A DNA stretch of 64,000 nt from Affinirhizobium straminoryzae. GTDB lineage: Bacteria; Pseudomonadota; Alphaproteobacteria; Rhizobiales; Rhizobiaceae. Positions within the stretch are counted from its first letter, which is position 1, and each line of letters begins with the position of its first letter. The stretch lies in the NCBI RefSeq assembly GCF_007004135.1, contig NZ_VJMG01000018.1:1-64000 (forward strand), read 5' to 3'. The notes beneath the pieces are model-generated. The model did not search any database. It had not been told where the DNA came from and was given only the letters and a program-made list of their open reading frames with translations. Positions 52,947 through 60,516 of this stretch are shown here, piece after piece. The translations under genes and the position numbers were made by a program.

Positions 52947-52964
52947 TTGTCATCCGGGCGTCAT
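52947..52964 (+). promoter_or_regulatory. PHO-box-like direct repeat upstream of the phosphoesterase operon
   Basis: TTGTCAT-CCGG-GCGTCAT (52947-52964) fits CTGTCAT-N4-CTGTCAT at 11 of 14 conserved positions. It lies 115 bases before the GTG of the phosphoesterase, but in the plus orientation, opposite to the operon, which weakens the case. It could also be part of a repeat. Confidence 0.3.
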
Positions 52965-52970
52965 GGTTTG

Positions 52971-53015
52971 CCACCGGGGCGCGAGGCCCCGGTGGCCCCT
53001 CAAATTTCAGGGGCC
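52971..53015 (-). terminator. Tandem hairpins after bioB
   Basis: Read from the bioB stop leftwards: GGCCCCT/AGGGGCC (53015-53009 with 53000-52994, loop 8) then CCACCGGGGC/GCCCCGGTGG (52995-52986 with 52980-52971, loop 5); the two stems share a few bases and may be alternatives. No T-run follows, so the call of terminator is tentative. Confidence 0.5.
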
Positions 53016-53016
53016 T

Positions 53017-54135
53017 TCAAATTTCGGGGGAAGGAGCAGCGGTCGCAAAGCGCATCCCGAGCCGCTGCATCAGATCCGCATCGCGGGCCCGTTCCGGATT
53101 GCCGGTGGTCAGCAGCACATCGCCGGTGAAGATGGAATTGGCGCCGGCGAGAAAGGCGAGCGCCTGCAACTCGTCGCTCATTGCATGGCGGCCGGCCGAC
53201 AGCCGCACCACGCTTGCCGGCATCAGGATGCGGGCAAGCGCCACCAGCCGCACGAAGGCAATCGGCTCGACGGGTTTCGCCTTGCCGTGGATCGGCGTGC
53301 CGGCAATCTCGTTCCACATATTGAGCGGCACGCTTTCGGGATGCGGAGCAAGGCCAGCCAGGATCACCAGCATGGCAATCCGATCCTCCACCGTCTCGCC
53401 CATGCCGACGATGCCGCCGGTGCAGAGCTTGATGCCGCCGCGCCGCACCTCGGACAGCGTCTCCAGCCGGTCGTCCATCGTGCGGGTGGTGACGATCTGC
53501 GAATAGAAGTCGCGCGAGGTATCGATATTGTGGTTGTAGTAATCGAGCCCCGCCTCCCCCAGCCGCGCCACCTGCGCCGGGCTCAGCATGCCGAGCGTGA
53601 CGCAGGTTTCGAGGCCAAGATCACGCACGCCCTCGATCATGGCGCAGACGCTGTCGAGATCGCGATCCTTTGGCGCGCGCCACGCAGCGCCCATGCAGAA
53701 GCGTGTGGCGCCGGCCGCCTTGGCGCGGCGCGCCTCCTCCAGCACCCGCTCCACCGCCATCAGCTTCGTCGCCTTCACGCCTGTCTTGTGATGCGCGCTC
53801 TGCGAACAGTAGCCGCAATCCTCCGGGCAACCGCCGGTCTTGATGGAGAGCAGCGTCGCAGTTTCGATCACCGCCGGATCGAAATGGGTGCGGTGGATGG
53901 TCTGGGCGCGAAACAGCAGTTCGGGAAACGGCAGGTCGTAGAGCGCACGCGCCTCGTCTTGCGTCCAGTCGAAGCGCAGGCCCTTTTGCGGGGCTAGTTG
54001 CGCGTGGTGGGCCCCTGCGGCGGCGCTTGCTGCATCGGCCGACCGCGCGGGGCCGGCGGTCGGGACCGCCTCGCCGGCCGGCGGCGGGGTGGTCCGGCGC
54101 CGCGCCGAACCGATTGCCGTGGAAGCCGCGCTCAT
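53017..54135 (-). CDS. bioB: Biotin synthase
   Basis: 372 aa radical-SAM enzyme inserting sulfur into dethiobiotin. The iron-sulfur motif C-x3-C-x2-C is in [35 protein letters not shown] and the [16 protein letters not shown] [13 protein letters not shown] follow. It has a low-complexity Ala/Pro/Arg N-terminal extension of about 50 residues absent from E. coli BioB; a shorter start would be possible but the next clear Met is inside the domain. bioY stop overlaps this start by 4 bases, so bioY and bioB are co-translated. bioF, bioD and bioA are not in the window. Confidence 0.95.
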   Translation of the reverse strand: MSAASTAIGSARRRTTPPPAGEAVPTAGPARSADAASAAAGAHHAQLAPQKGLRFDWTQDEARALYDLPFPELLFRAQTIHRTHFDPAVIETATLLSIKTGGCPEDCGYCSQSAHHKTGVKATKLMAVERVLEEARRAKAAGATRFCMGAAWRAPKDRDLDSVCAMIEGVRDLGLETCVTLGMLSPAQVARLGEAGLDYYNHNIDTSRDFYSQIVTTRTMDDRLETLSEVRRGGIKLCTGGIVGMGETVEDRIAMLVILAGLAPHPESVPLNMWNEIAGTPIHGKAKPVEPIAFVRLVALARILMPASVVRLSAGRHAMSDELQALAFLAGANSIFTGDVLLTTGNPERARDADLMQRLGMRFATAAPSPEI

Positions 54136-54740
54136 CGGCCGGAGTTTCCGTCAAAGGGGCCACCAGAGGGGCCGTCTGACGGGCCGCCAGACAGGCCGCC
54201 GAGCCGCCCCCAGGGCAGTGTTGCGCCCGCCGCCACCAGCGCCACCTTGACGAGATCGGCCGGCAGGAAAGGCAGGAGACCCACGGCCATCACCCGGTCG
54301 CCGGGCACGAACTGCGCCAGCCAGGCAAGACCGAGCGCATAGATGACGGCAAGGCCGCAGAGCATCGCGCCGATGCGGCCGAGCGTGCCGCGCCCCTTCG
54401 CCAGCCAGGCCGTCACGCCGGCGCTGATGAGATAGCCAGCCAGATAACCGCCGGTCGGCCCCATCATGTAGGCGATACCGATGCCGCGCTCCGGCGTGCC
54501 GGAAAATACCGGCAGCCCCGCCGCCCCGGCCGCCAGATAGGTGGCAAGCGTTGCGAGCGCCAGCCGCGGCCCGGCCGCCACCGCAATCGCCATCACCGCC
54601 AGCGTGTGCAGCGTCATCGGCACCGGCCAGAACGGAATCTGCAGCTTCGCCGAAAGCGTGATCAGGGCTGCGCCGCCCACGGCCAGCGCCGCCTGACGGG
54701 ACAGAGTGCGCCAGTGCGGCGCGGGAGTGGATTGCAACAT
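54132..54740 (-). CDS. bioY: Biotin ECF transporter S component
   Basis: 202 aa, six hydrophobic segments. BioY signature: [19 protein letters not shown], then [19 protein letters not shown] and [16 protein letters not shown]. Takes up biotin, alone or with BioMN. The last ~25 residues are Gly/Ser/Asp/Pro-rich (repeats of GGPSDGPS kind) and may be a disordered tail. Ribosome site GAGGTGA. Three BioR-type boxes lie upstream, the nearest 16 bases before the ATG, so biotin repression is expected. Confidence 0.93.
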   Translation of the reverse strand: MLQSTPAPHWRTLSRQAALAVGGAALITLSAKLQIPFWPVPMTLHTLAVMAIAVAAGPRLALATLATYLAAGAAGLPVFSGTPERGIGIAYMMGPTGGYLAGYLISAGVTAWLAKGRGTLGRIGAMLCGLAVIYALGLAWLAQFVPGDRVMAVGLLPFLPADLVKVALVAAGATLPWGRLGGLSGGPSDGPSGGPFDGNSGR

Positions 54741-54752
54741 GAGTCACCTCGT

Positions 54753-54768
54753 AAATTATAGATAATTT
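54753..54768 (-). promoter_or_regulatory. BioR box 1 (bioY proximal)
   Basis: AAATTATAGATAATTT, whose core TTATAGATAA (54756-54765) matches the alphaproteobacterial BioR motif TTATMKATAA (established for GntR-family BioR). The full 16 bases form a near-perfect palindrome. It is 12-27 bases upstream of the bioY ATG, a position that would block RNA polymerase or the early transcript. Confidence 0.75.
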
Positions 54769-54818
54769 TGCAGTGCCGGGCGAGGATTCCAGATATGAGG
54801 GAGAGTCGCAAGGGTATT

Positions 54819-54828
54819 TTATAGATAA
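54819..54828 (-). promoter_or_regulatory. BioR box 2
   Basis: TTATAGATAA, identical in core to box 1 and 63 bases from it (six helical turns), suggesting cooperative or looped binding upstream of bioY. Confidence 0.7.
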
Positions 54829-54986
54829 TTTGAGGATTCAGATAAAACGTCGGGAAGATCGCGGTGGGAGGCAGGCCTGTGCACGTGCCGGGTGGATGTG
54901 CGGCGAGCAGGAATTTTGGGGGAGAGATGACGGCGGTGGCGGGAGAGCGCGCTGGAAAGGATAACGGCCCACTCGGTGAATGCAGC

Positions 54987-55186
54987 CCCCTCATCCGCCC
55001 TTCGGGCACCTTCTCCCCGAGGGGAGAAGGCAGGGAGGATGCCGCTCGCTACATTCCCTTAAACGCTTCTTTTTCAACGGCATTGAATGGTGACAGCCAT
55101 TCGAACCGCTGTGACTTTAGGGTGGCAAGGCCGCCACACAACCCTTCTCCCCCACGGGGAGAAGGTGCCGGCAGGCGGATGAGGGG
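54987..55186. repeat. MITE-like element with ~31-bp terminal inverted repeats
   Basis: Left end CCCCTCATCCGCC...GGCACCTTCTCCCC (54987-55018) and right end GGGGAGAAGGTGCC...GGCGGATGAGGGG (55156-55186) are inverted repeats differing only in the central few bases. The inside (about 137 bases) carries further short palindromic parts (GGGGAGAAGG) and no gene. Palindromic TIR ends without a transposase fit a non-autonomous element. Confidence 0.7.
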
Positions 55187-55266
55187 CGGCACCCGAAACC
55201 GATCAGGACTGCCGGAGCCAAACCTGCGGGCCGCACGACCACGGCTCACTTCTACCAATCCCAAAA

Positions 55267-55276
55267 TTATCTATAA
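55267..55276 (-). promoter_or_regulatory. BioR box 3 (adjacent to the GntR gene stop)
   Basis: TTATCTATAA, exact consensus, 4 bases downstream of the stop of the GntR gene and about 530 bases upstream of bioY. It probably belonged to the bioY control region before the repeat element expanded the spacer. Confidence 0.65.
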
Positions 55277-55280
55277 AATA

Positions 55281-55952
55281 TCACCCGATGATCGCAAACG
55301 CATCGCGCGTCGCGCCGCCGGCGGTCGCGACGGGGCGGCGGCCGATCCATTGGACGTGGCGGGAAAGGATGGTGCAGGCGGCATCCACCTCGCCCTGGCG
55401 CAGCGCGGAGAGAATGGCCTGGTGGTCGTGGTCGGTCTGGGCTTCCCAGTTGGAGCGCCAGGCGGCGAACAGAAAACGGGCGCTTGCCTGATGCAGGTCG
55501 TCGATGGCGGCCAGCAGGCGCGGCATGCCGCAGGGGGTGACGATCAGCCGGTGAAAACGACGGTTCGCCTCCTCCCAGCTGCGCACATCGCGCGAGGCGT
55601 CGCCGGCGCGGGTCGCCTCCTCGGCGGCATCGAGAATGGCGGGCGTCAGGTGGGGGGCGGCGTGCTTCAGCGCCAGCACCTCCAGCGCGGCGCGCATTTC
55701 CGCCACTTCCTTGACCTCGGAGAGCTGGAAGGAGGCCACGCGCACGCCGCGGCGCGGCTCGCTGACGGCCAGCCCCTGCGCCTCCAGCCGGCGAAAAGCC
55801 TCGCGCACCGGCACGTGGCTCGCCCCGAATTCCTCCGCGATATGATCCTGCCGCAGACGCGTGCCGGGCGCGATCGCGCCGGCGATGATCCGGTCGGCCA
55901 GCGTGCGGCTGATGCGAACCGCAAGCGTCTCTTCTTTCTTTGCTGCGCTCAT
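55281..55952 (-). CDS. GntR-family (FCD) transcriptional regulator, BioR or catabolic regulator
   Basis: 223 aa from ATG 55952 (AAGG upstream). N-terminal winged helix (LADRIIAGAIAPGTRLRQDH, VPVREAFRRLEAQGL) and a C-terminal FCD domain (MRAALEVLALKHA, NRRFHRLIV, DHDHQAIL, LSRHVQWIG). Two roles compete: it is the last gene downstream of the hyuBA/Pot-like ABC genes, where FCD regulators are common, but BioR, which binds TTATMKATAA, belongs to the same family and its boxes start 4 bases after this stop with bioYB next. I favour BioR slightly. Confidence 0.82.
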   Translation of the reverse strand: MSAAKKEETLAVRISRTLADRIIAGAIAPGTRLRQDHIAEEFGASHVPVREAFRRLEAQGLAVSEPRRGVRVASFQLSEVKEVAEMRAALEVLALKHAAPHLTPAILDAAEEATRAGDASRDVRSWEEANRRFHRLIVTPCGMPRLLAAIDDLHQASARFLFAAWRSNWEAQTDHDHQAILSALRQGEVDAACTILSRHVQWIGRRPVATAGGATRDAFAIIG

Positions 55953-56001
55953 GGCGCCTTGATAGGCCGCGCGCGGCCGCTTGTCGATTGGGCAAACCGC
56001 C

Positions 56002-56808
56002 TCATTCGGCAGGCCCGGTGCGGCGGCGCAGAAGCGCCGGCCCCGCCACCAGCGCCACGCAGAGCACGGAAACAAGGAAGATCGCCCCGGACATGGCATA
56101 GATCGTCGGCGAGGCCCCGGCATTCATCTTGCCGAACAGCACCACCGGCAGCGTGTTCTGCCGTCCCGCCAGATAGAAGGCGCGGGTAAACTCGTTGAGC
56201 GACAGCAGGAAGGCGAAGAGGAAGGCGCTGACGAGGCCGGGGCGGATCAGCGGCAGGGTGATGTCGAGGAACTGCCGCAGCCGCCCGGCGCCGAGATCGG
56301 CCGCCGCCATCAGATAGCTGCGCTTGACCACCGACAGGCTGGTGAGAATGACGATGAAGGCAAAGGGCAGCGCCCAGAGCAGGTGCCCGCCGATCACCGT
56401 CAGCATCGAGGCCTTGATGCCGGCGCGCTGGAACACAGCAGACAGCGCCAGCCCCTGGATGACGCCCGGCACGAACATCGGCAGAAGCACGGTGAGGAAC
56501 CAGGCGGTGCGGCGCCTATGCAGTTCGCGATGCGCAAGTGCGGCGAGAAGTGCCAGCAGCGTCGCGACAAGCGCCGTCACCAGCGCGATCAGCAGCGACT
56601 GTTCGAGCGCCGCGATCAGCTGGTTCTCACCGCCAAGCGCCAGATACCATTTGACGGTGAGATCGGAGAGATGCGGCAGGCCGGGCTGCAGCGCCGGATT
56701 GAAGGAAACGCCGAGCAGGTAAAGTGGCGGCGCATAGATCACGATCAGGCCGAGCGCCGTGATCGTCCAGATCGCCAGCCGCGAGAGGGTGCCTTCCGTC
56801 TGCATCAT
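56002..56808 (-). CDS. ABC transporter permease (PotC-like)
   Basis: 268 aa, six membrane segments, loop MAAADLGAGRLRQFLDITLP as in polyamine/opine-type permeases. Starts with two Met codons overlapping the stop of the partner permease (ATGA). It transports the substrate delivered by the Tat-exported binding protein encoded at 58.2 kb. The GntR gene follows 49 bases later on the same strand. Confidence 0.92.
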   Translation of the reverse strand: MMQTEGTLSRLAIWTITALGLIVIYAPPLYLLGVSFNPALQPGLPHLSDLTVKWYLALGGENQLIAALEQSLLIALVTALVATLLALLAALAHRELHRRRTAWFLTVLLPMFVPGVIQGLALSAVFQRAGIKASMLTVIGGHLLWALPFAFIVILTSLSVVKRSYLMAAADLGAGRLRQFLDITLPLIRPGLVSAFLFAFLLSLNEFTRAFYLAGRQNTLPVVLFGKMNAGASPTIYAMSGAIFLVSVLCVALVAGPALLRRRTGPAE

Positions 56809-57671
56809 GCATCTCCCTCGCCAAACAGGCGGGCAAGGCCGAAGCGCGCATTGCCCGCCAGCACCAGCCCGAACACCACGGCAAGCACCACGGTGGAGAT
56901 GGCAAAGGCCAGCGGATAATTGGCGACCCGCATCACGTCGTTGATCATCACGGAGACAATGCTGGCACCGGCGCCGCCCAGCATCTGCACCTCGGTGGAG
57001 GAGCCGGCCACCATCACGAAGACGAAGAGGAAACCGGCAAACACACCGGGAAAGGTGAGCGGCAGAAGCACGGTGCGCAGCATGGTCCAGAAGCCGGCGC
57101 CGAGATCGCGCGCCGCCTGCATCGTCACCGGGTCGACGCGGCGCATCGAAAGAATCAGCGGAAAGGTGGCAAACGGCAGATAGGAGGCAACAAGCCCGAC
57201 AATCACCGCGAAATCGGAAAACAGCAGCCAGTCGAGCGGCCTGTCGATCAGCCCCGCCTCGATCAGCAGCGTGTTGATGACACCGGTGCGCCCCAGCACC
57301 AGCCGCCAGGAGAAGGAGCGGATCAGATAGGAGGTGAAGAAGGGAATGGTCATCAGGGCCAGCAGCACCAGCGACAGCCGCCGCCCGGCGAGAAAATGCA
57401 CCGCATAGGCCGTTGGCCAGCCGACCAGCAGGCAGATCAGCGCGGTCACGAGCGCCTTGGCAAGCGTGGAGAGGATCACCGTCCAGCGCTCGGCCTCAAG
57501 GATCGCCGCATAGGCGGCAAGGCTCATGTCCGGCCGGATCCAGTAGGTCACCGGATCCCAGGACCAGAAGCTCCACACCACCACCACCATCAGCGGCACG
57601 AAGCCAAGCGCCAGGATCGCCGCAAGCGGCAGGGCGGCAAGGCCGAGCGTGGAAAGGAGAGTGCGGTTCAT
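56805..57671 (-). CDS. ABC transporter permease (PotB-like)
   Basis: 288 aa, six membrane segments, loop MQAARDLGAGFWTMLRTVLLP. Between this gene and the binding-protein gene is a 517-base spacer with repeats, so the two permease genes may have been separated from hyuA-side genes by insertion of repeat elements; read-through or a secondary promoter is needed for co-expression. Confidence 0.92.
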   Translation of the reverse strand: MNRTLLSTLGLAALPLAAILALGFVPLMVVVVWSFWSWDPVTYWIRPDMSLAAYAAILEAERWTVILSTLAKALVTALICLLVGWPTAYAVHFLAGRRLSLVLLALMTIPFFTSYLIRSFSWRLVLGRTGVINTLLIEAGLIDRPLDWLLFSDFAVIVGLVASYLPFATFPLILSMRRVDPVTMQAARDLGAGFWTMLRTVLLPLTFPGVFAGFLFVFVMVAGSSTEVQMLGGAGASIVSVMINDVMRVANYPLAFAISTVVLAVVFGLVLAGNARFGLARLFGEGDA

Positions 57672-57863
57672 CGGCGGGCAACCTTGCGGGCTGGGGGCGG
57701 ATCGGGATGGTTCATGGCGTGGCTTTCAGGGGTGCAGGATGGTGGCGCAAGGGGCTTTGGCGGGCAAGGAACAGTCGCGACGACGAAACCGGGTACGACT
57801 GGACGCCGCTTCGCGACGAACCCTGCCGGAAAGGCTGCTGCTTGCCGGCGCACCCCACCGGTC

Positions 57864-58004
57864 GTCATCCTCGGGCTTGACCCGAGGATCCAGGGTCGCC
57901 ACCACCGTCGGGTTCTTGCAGTGGCATCCGACGACATGGACCGTCCCTCATCATCGCGGCTGGCGGGTTTGTCGGTGGATCCTCGGGTCAAGCCCGAGGA
58001 GGAC
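57864..58004. repeat. MITE-like element with 29-bp terminal inverted repeats
   Basis: Left arm GTCATCCTCGGGCTTGACCC...GGATCCA (57864-57892) and right arm TGGATCCTCGGGTCAAGCCC...GGAC (57976-58004) are inverted repeats matching at 28 of 29 positions. Each arm is itself palindromic around CCTCGGG...CCCGAGG. The inner 83 bases carry no gene. Confidence 0.75.
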
Positions 58005-58080
58005 GACGGAGAGGTTTTGACCGCAAAACAAGAGCCGCCACGCACCCGGAAGCCGTGGGGAACCGCCGCCGCCTGCCGGT

Positions 58081-58126
58081 CTCCCCCCCTTGAGGGGGAG
58101 ATGTCCGGCAGGACAGAGGGGGGTGC
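58081..58126. repeat. Mosaic repeat copy (inverse of the block at about 41275-41321)
   Basis: GGTCTCCCCCCTTGAGGGGG followed by AGATGTCCGGCAGGACAGAG; the reverse complement is nearly the same as CTCTGCCCTGCCGGGCATCT + CCCCCACGAGGGGGAGACC in the 41-kb spacer. Confidence 0.65.
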
Positions 58127-58188
58127 GCCGCCCGGCAGAAGGCCAGTCGAAAAGAGCGCCCTGCCCTGCCGGACAGGGTGATCACCCC

Positions 58189-59358
58189 TCACGCGTTGCG
58201 CAGCTTCTGCCACCATTCCTCGTAGAGCTGGAAATTGTCCGGCCGGCAATTCTGCCAGTAGACTTTTCCGCCGAACTTGGCCTTCACGTGGTTGCCGAGC
58301 GCCTCGACGGCCTCCGGCTTATAGGCGGAAGCGTTCTTGCGGGCATAGGCGACATTGTTGTCGGTCGGCACCAGATAGCCGCGCAACTGGCCGAGTTCGC
58401 AGCCATAGAAGCCGCCGAGCAGGCCGTTGACGAAGGCATGCGCCGCATCGGTCACGCCGCGGGTGGCCGCGCCCTTCAGCAGCACGGTGTTGTTGCCCCA
58501 GCCCTCGTACCCTTCCACGGGGGCTGCATATTCCACCTGCAGGCCGCGCTTGCGGCCCTCGTAGACGATCGGCTCCCAGCCGGTCATGGCGTCGACTTCC
58601 TCGTTCGCCACCAGCTGCACGCCCTGTTCCCAGCCGTTCCAGAAGGTGCGGAACTGGCCGTCCTTCTTGTGCTTGATGAGGAATTCCATGACGAGGCCGA
58701 GTTCGGATTCGGAAAGATTGCCCGGATCCTTGATCGGCTTGTTTTCCGATTCCTTGAGATACATGGCCGTGAAGATCGCGCTGTTGATCCAGGCGTCCTC
58801 CATGGCGACGCGGCCCTTCAGCTTCTTGTCGAAGATCACGCCGTAGCTGTCGACCTTGCCGAGCTTGTCGGGGCGGTAGATGATCGAGTCGGCATTGACG
58901 ACAGTCGGAATGCCGTATTGCTTGCCCTCGTGGCGCAGATACGGAATGTCCTTGGCCCACTGCCAGACGCTGTCATAGTTCGGGATCTTGGAGAGGTCCC
59001 AGGGAATGATGGCGCCCTGGCGGGCCAGTTCCTTCTCGGCGCCGCCCTGGAAACCGCCGACATCGAAGAGATCATTGGCATTGCCGGCAACGAGGCGGGC
59101 AATGACGGGGCCGACATCGTTGCCGTTGTCGGTGAATTCCGGCATCACGCCGGTCTCCTTGGCAAACGCCTGCCACTTGTCGGCAATGTCGAGCGTGGCG
59201 GTGGCCCAGAAGGCGACGCTGCCGGCCGCCCGTGCGGCGGAGGCGCCGAGGCCGGAGAGCGTTACCGCTGCCGTGCCGGCCCCCATCAGCTTCAGCAGAT
59301 CGCGCCGGCCGAGATTGCTGGCCAGCGCGGAAGAGGGTGTTTTCAAAAAGTCTCTCAT
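58189..59358 (-). CDS. ABC transporter solute-binding protein (Pot-like, Tat-exported)
   Basis: 389 aa from ATG 59358 (AAGGGGAA 6-7 bases upstream; a TTG at 59379 is the alternative). Twin-arginine signal GRRDLLKLMGAGTAAVTLSG and cleavage after ARA. Binding domain with FDVGGFQGGAEKELARQGAI and IIYRPDKLGKVDSYGVIFDK, group of spermidine/putrescine or amino-acid-derivative binders. The neighbouring hyuAB genes suggest the substrate may be a cyclic amide such as a hydantoin or 5-oxoproline-type compound. Confidence 0.9.
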   Translation of the reverse strand: MRDFLKTPSSALASNLGRRDLLKLMGAGTAAVTLSGLGASAARAAGSVAFWATATLDIADKWQAFAKETGVMPEFTDNGNDVGPVIARLVAGNANDLFDVGGFQGGAEKELARQGAIIPWDLSKIPNYDSVWQWAKDIPYLRHEGKQYGIPTVVNADSIIYRPDKLGKVDSYGVIFDKKLKGRVAMEDAWINSAIFTAMYLKESENKPIKDPGNLSESELGLVMEFLIKHKKDGQFRTFWNGWEQGVQLVANEEVDAMTGWEPIVYEGRKRGLQVEYAAPVEGYEGWGNNTVLLKGAATRGVTDAAHAFVNGLLGGFYGCELGQLRGYLVPTDNNVAYARKNASAYKPEAVEALGNHVKAKFGGKVYWQNCRPDNFQLYEEWWQKLRNA

Positions 59359-59418
59359 GTCATTCCCCTTTTTTATCAACCAGGATTGAGAGGCGTGGCG
59401 CCCCCCGGCAATGAAAGG

Positions 59419-60513
59419 TCATGCGGCGGCCGGCAGCCCCGCATTGGAAATCAGCATGGCGCCGCCCGGCTTCAGCCCCACCTCGACCAGATGGCCCTCT
59501 GCCGGCACGGGCTGGTCCGCCTCCAGCGACACGACCACCCGCTGCCCATCGGCAAAGGCCAGCGTCACATCGTGATGGAGACCGCGATAGCGGGTTTCCA
59601 CCACCTTGAGACGCAAGGCAAGCGCATTCTTCAACTCAACATCAGAAGACGGGTGAAGAAGCAGCCGGTCCGGTCGCAGGGCAACGACGCTGTCGGCCGG
59701 CCCTGCGGGTCCGCCCATCCGGACCGGCACTTTCTCACCCGCAATCATGGCATAGGTTGCATCGGCCTCGCGGATAACACCCTGATGCGTCAGCAGCGTG
59801 TCGATGCCGACGAAGCGCGCCACGAAGGCATTGGCCGGCGCCTCGAAGAAGCGCGCCGGGGCATCGATCTGCTCCAGCCGGCCGCGATGCATCACGGCCA
59901 TGCGGTCGGAAAGGCTGAGCGCCTCGTCCTGATTGTGCGTCACCAGAATGAAGGTGGCGCCGGTGCGCTTGTGCAGCCGGCCGAATTCGTCGCGCATCTG
60001 CTGGCGCAGCCGCTCGTCAAGGCCGGTCAGCGGTTCGTCGAGCAGCAGGATGCCGGGTTCCATGACCAGCGCCCGGGCAAGCGCCACGCGCTGCCGCTGG
60101 CCGCCCGAGAGAAGATTGACGTCGCGCGGACCAAAACCGCCGAGTTCCACCAGCTCCAGCGCAGACTCGATGCGGGCGGAAAGGGCAGACCCGCGCAGCC
60201 CCTTCAGCCGCAGGCCGTAGCCGACATTCTCCGCCACCGTCATGTGCGGAAAGAGGCCGAGGCTCTGGAACACGGTGTTGACCGGGCGGCGATTGGCCGG
60301 AATGCCCGCCATGTCGCGCCCGTCGAAGGCGATGCGCCCGCCGGTCGGCGCGTCGAAACCGCCGATCAGCTTCAGAAGCGTGCTCTTGCCGCAGCCGGAC
60401 GAGCCGAGAAGCGTGAAGAATTCGCCGGCCCGGATCTCCAGCGAGACCGCGTCCACGGCCCGGACGGGGCCGAAGGCGCGGGTGACGGTCTCGATCTGGA
60501 TCGAAATGGCCAT
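59419..60513 (-). CDS. ABC transporter ATP-binding protein (PotA-like)
   Basis: 364 aa. Walker A GSSGCGKST (about 37-45), signature [14 protein letters not shown], Walker B ILLLDEPLTGLD, H-loop THNQDEA; the C-terminal TOBE region from about 285. Starts 3 bases after the hyuA stop. Energises the permeases encoded at 56-57.7 kb. Confidence 0.93.
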   Translation of the reverse strand: MAISIQIETVTRAFGPVRAVDAVSLEIRAGEFFTLLGSSGCGKSTLLKLIGGFDAPTGGRIAFDGRDMAGIPANRRPVNTVFQSLGLFPHMTVAENVGYGLRLKGLRGSALSARIESALELVELGGFGPRDVNLLSGGQRQRVALARALVMEPGILLLDEPLTGLDERLRQQMRDEFGRLHKRTGATFILVTHNQDEALSLSDRMAVMHRGRLEQIDAPARFFEAPANAFVARFVGIDTLLTHQGVIREADATYAMIAGEKVPVRMGGPAGPADSVVALRPDRLLLHPSSDVELKNALALRLKVVETRYRGLHHDVTLAFADGQRVVVSLEADQPVPAEGHLVEVGLKPGGAMLISNAGLPAAA

Positions 60514-60516
60514 GGA

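Larger units (their letters stand above)
54741..55280. other. bioR-like/bioY intergenic region
   Basis: 540 bases. It contains BioR boxes 1-3 and a 200-bp MITE-like element (54987-55186). No protein-coding frame with convincing features. The element separates box 3 (next to the GntR gene stop) from boxes 1 and 2 (next to bioY). Confidence 0.6.
57672..58188. other. Gene-free spacer inside the Pot-like ABC gene set
   Basis: 517 bases containing the MITE-like inverted repeat (57864-58004) and a copy of the rhizobial mosaic repeat at 58081-58126. No coding region of its own is convincing. It breaks up a transporter gene set that is otherwise compact. Confidence 0.6.
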
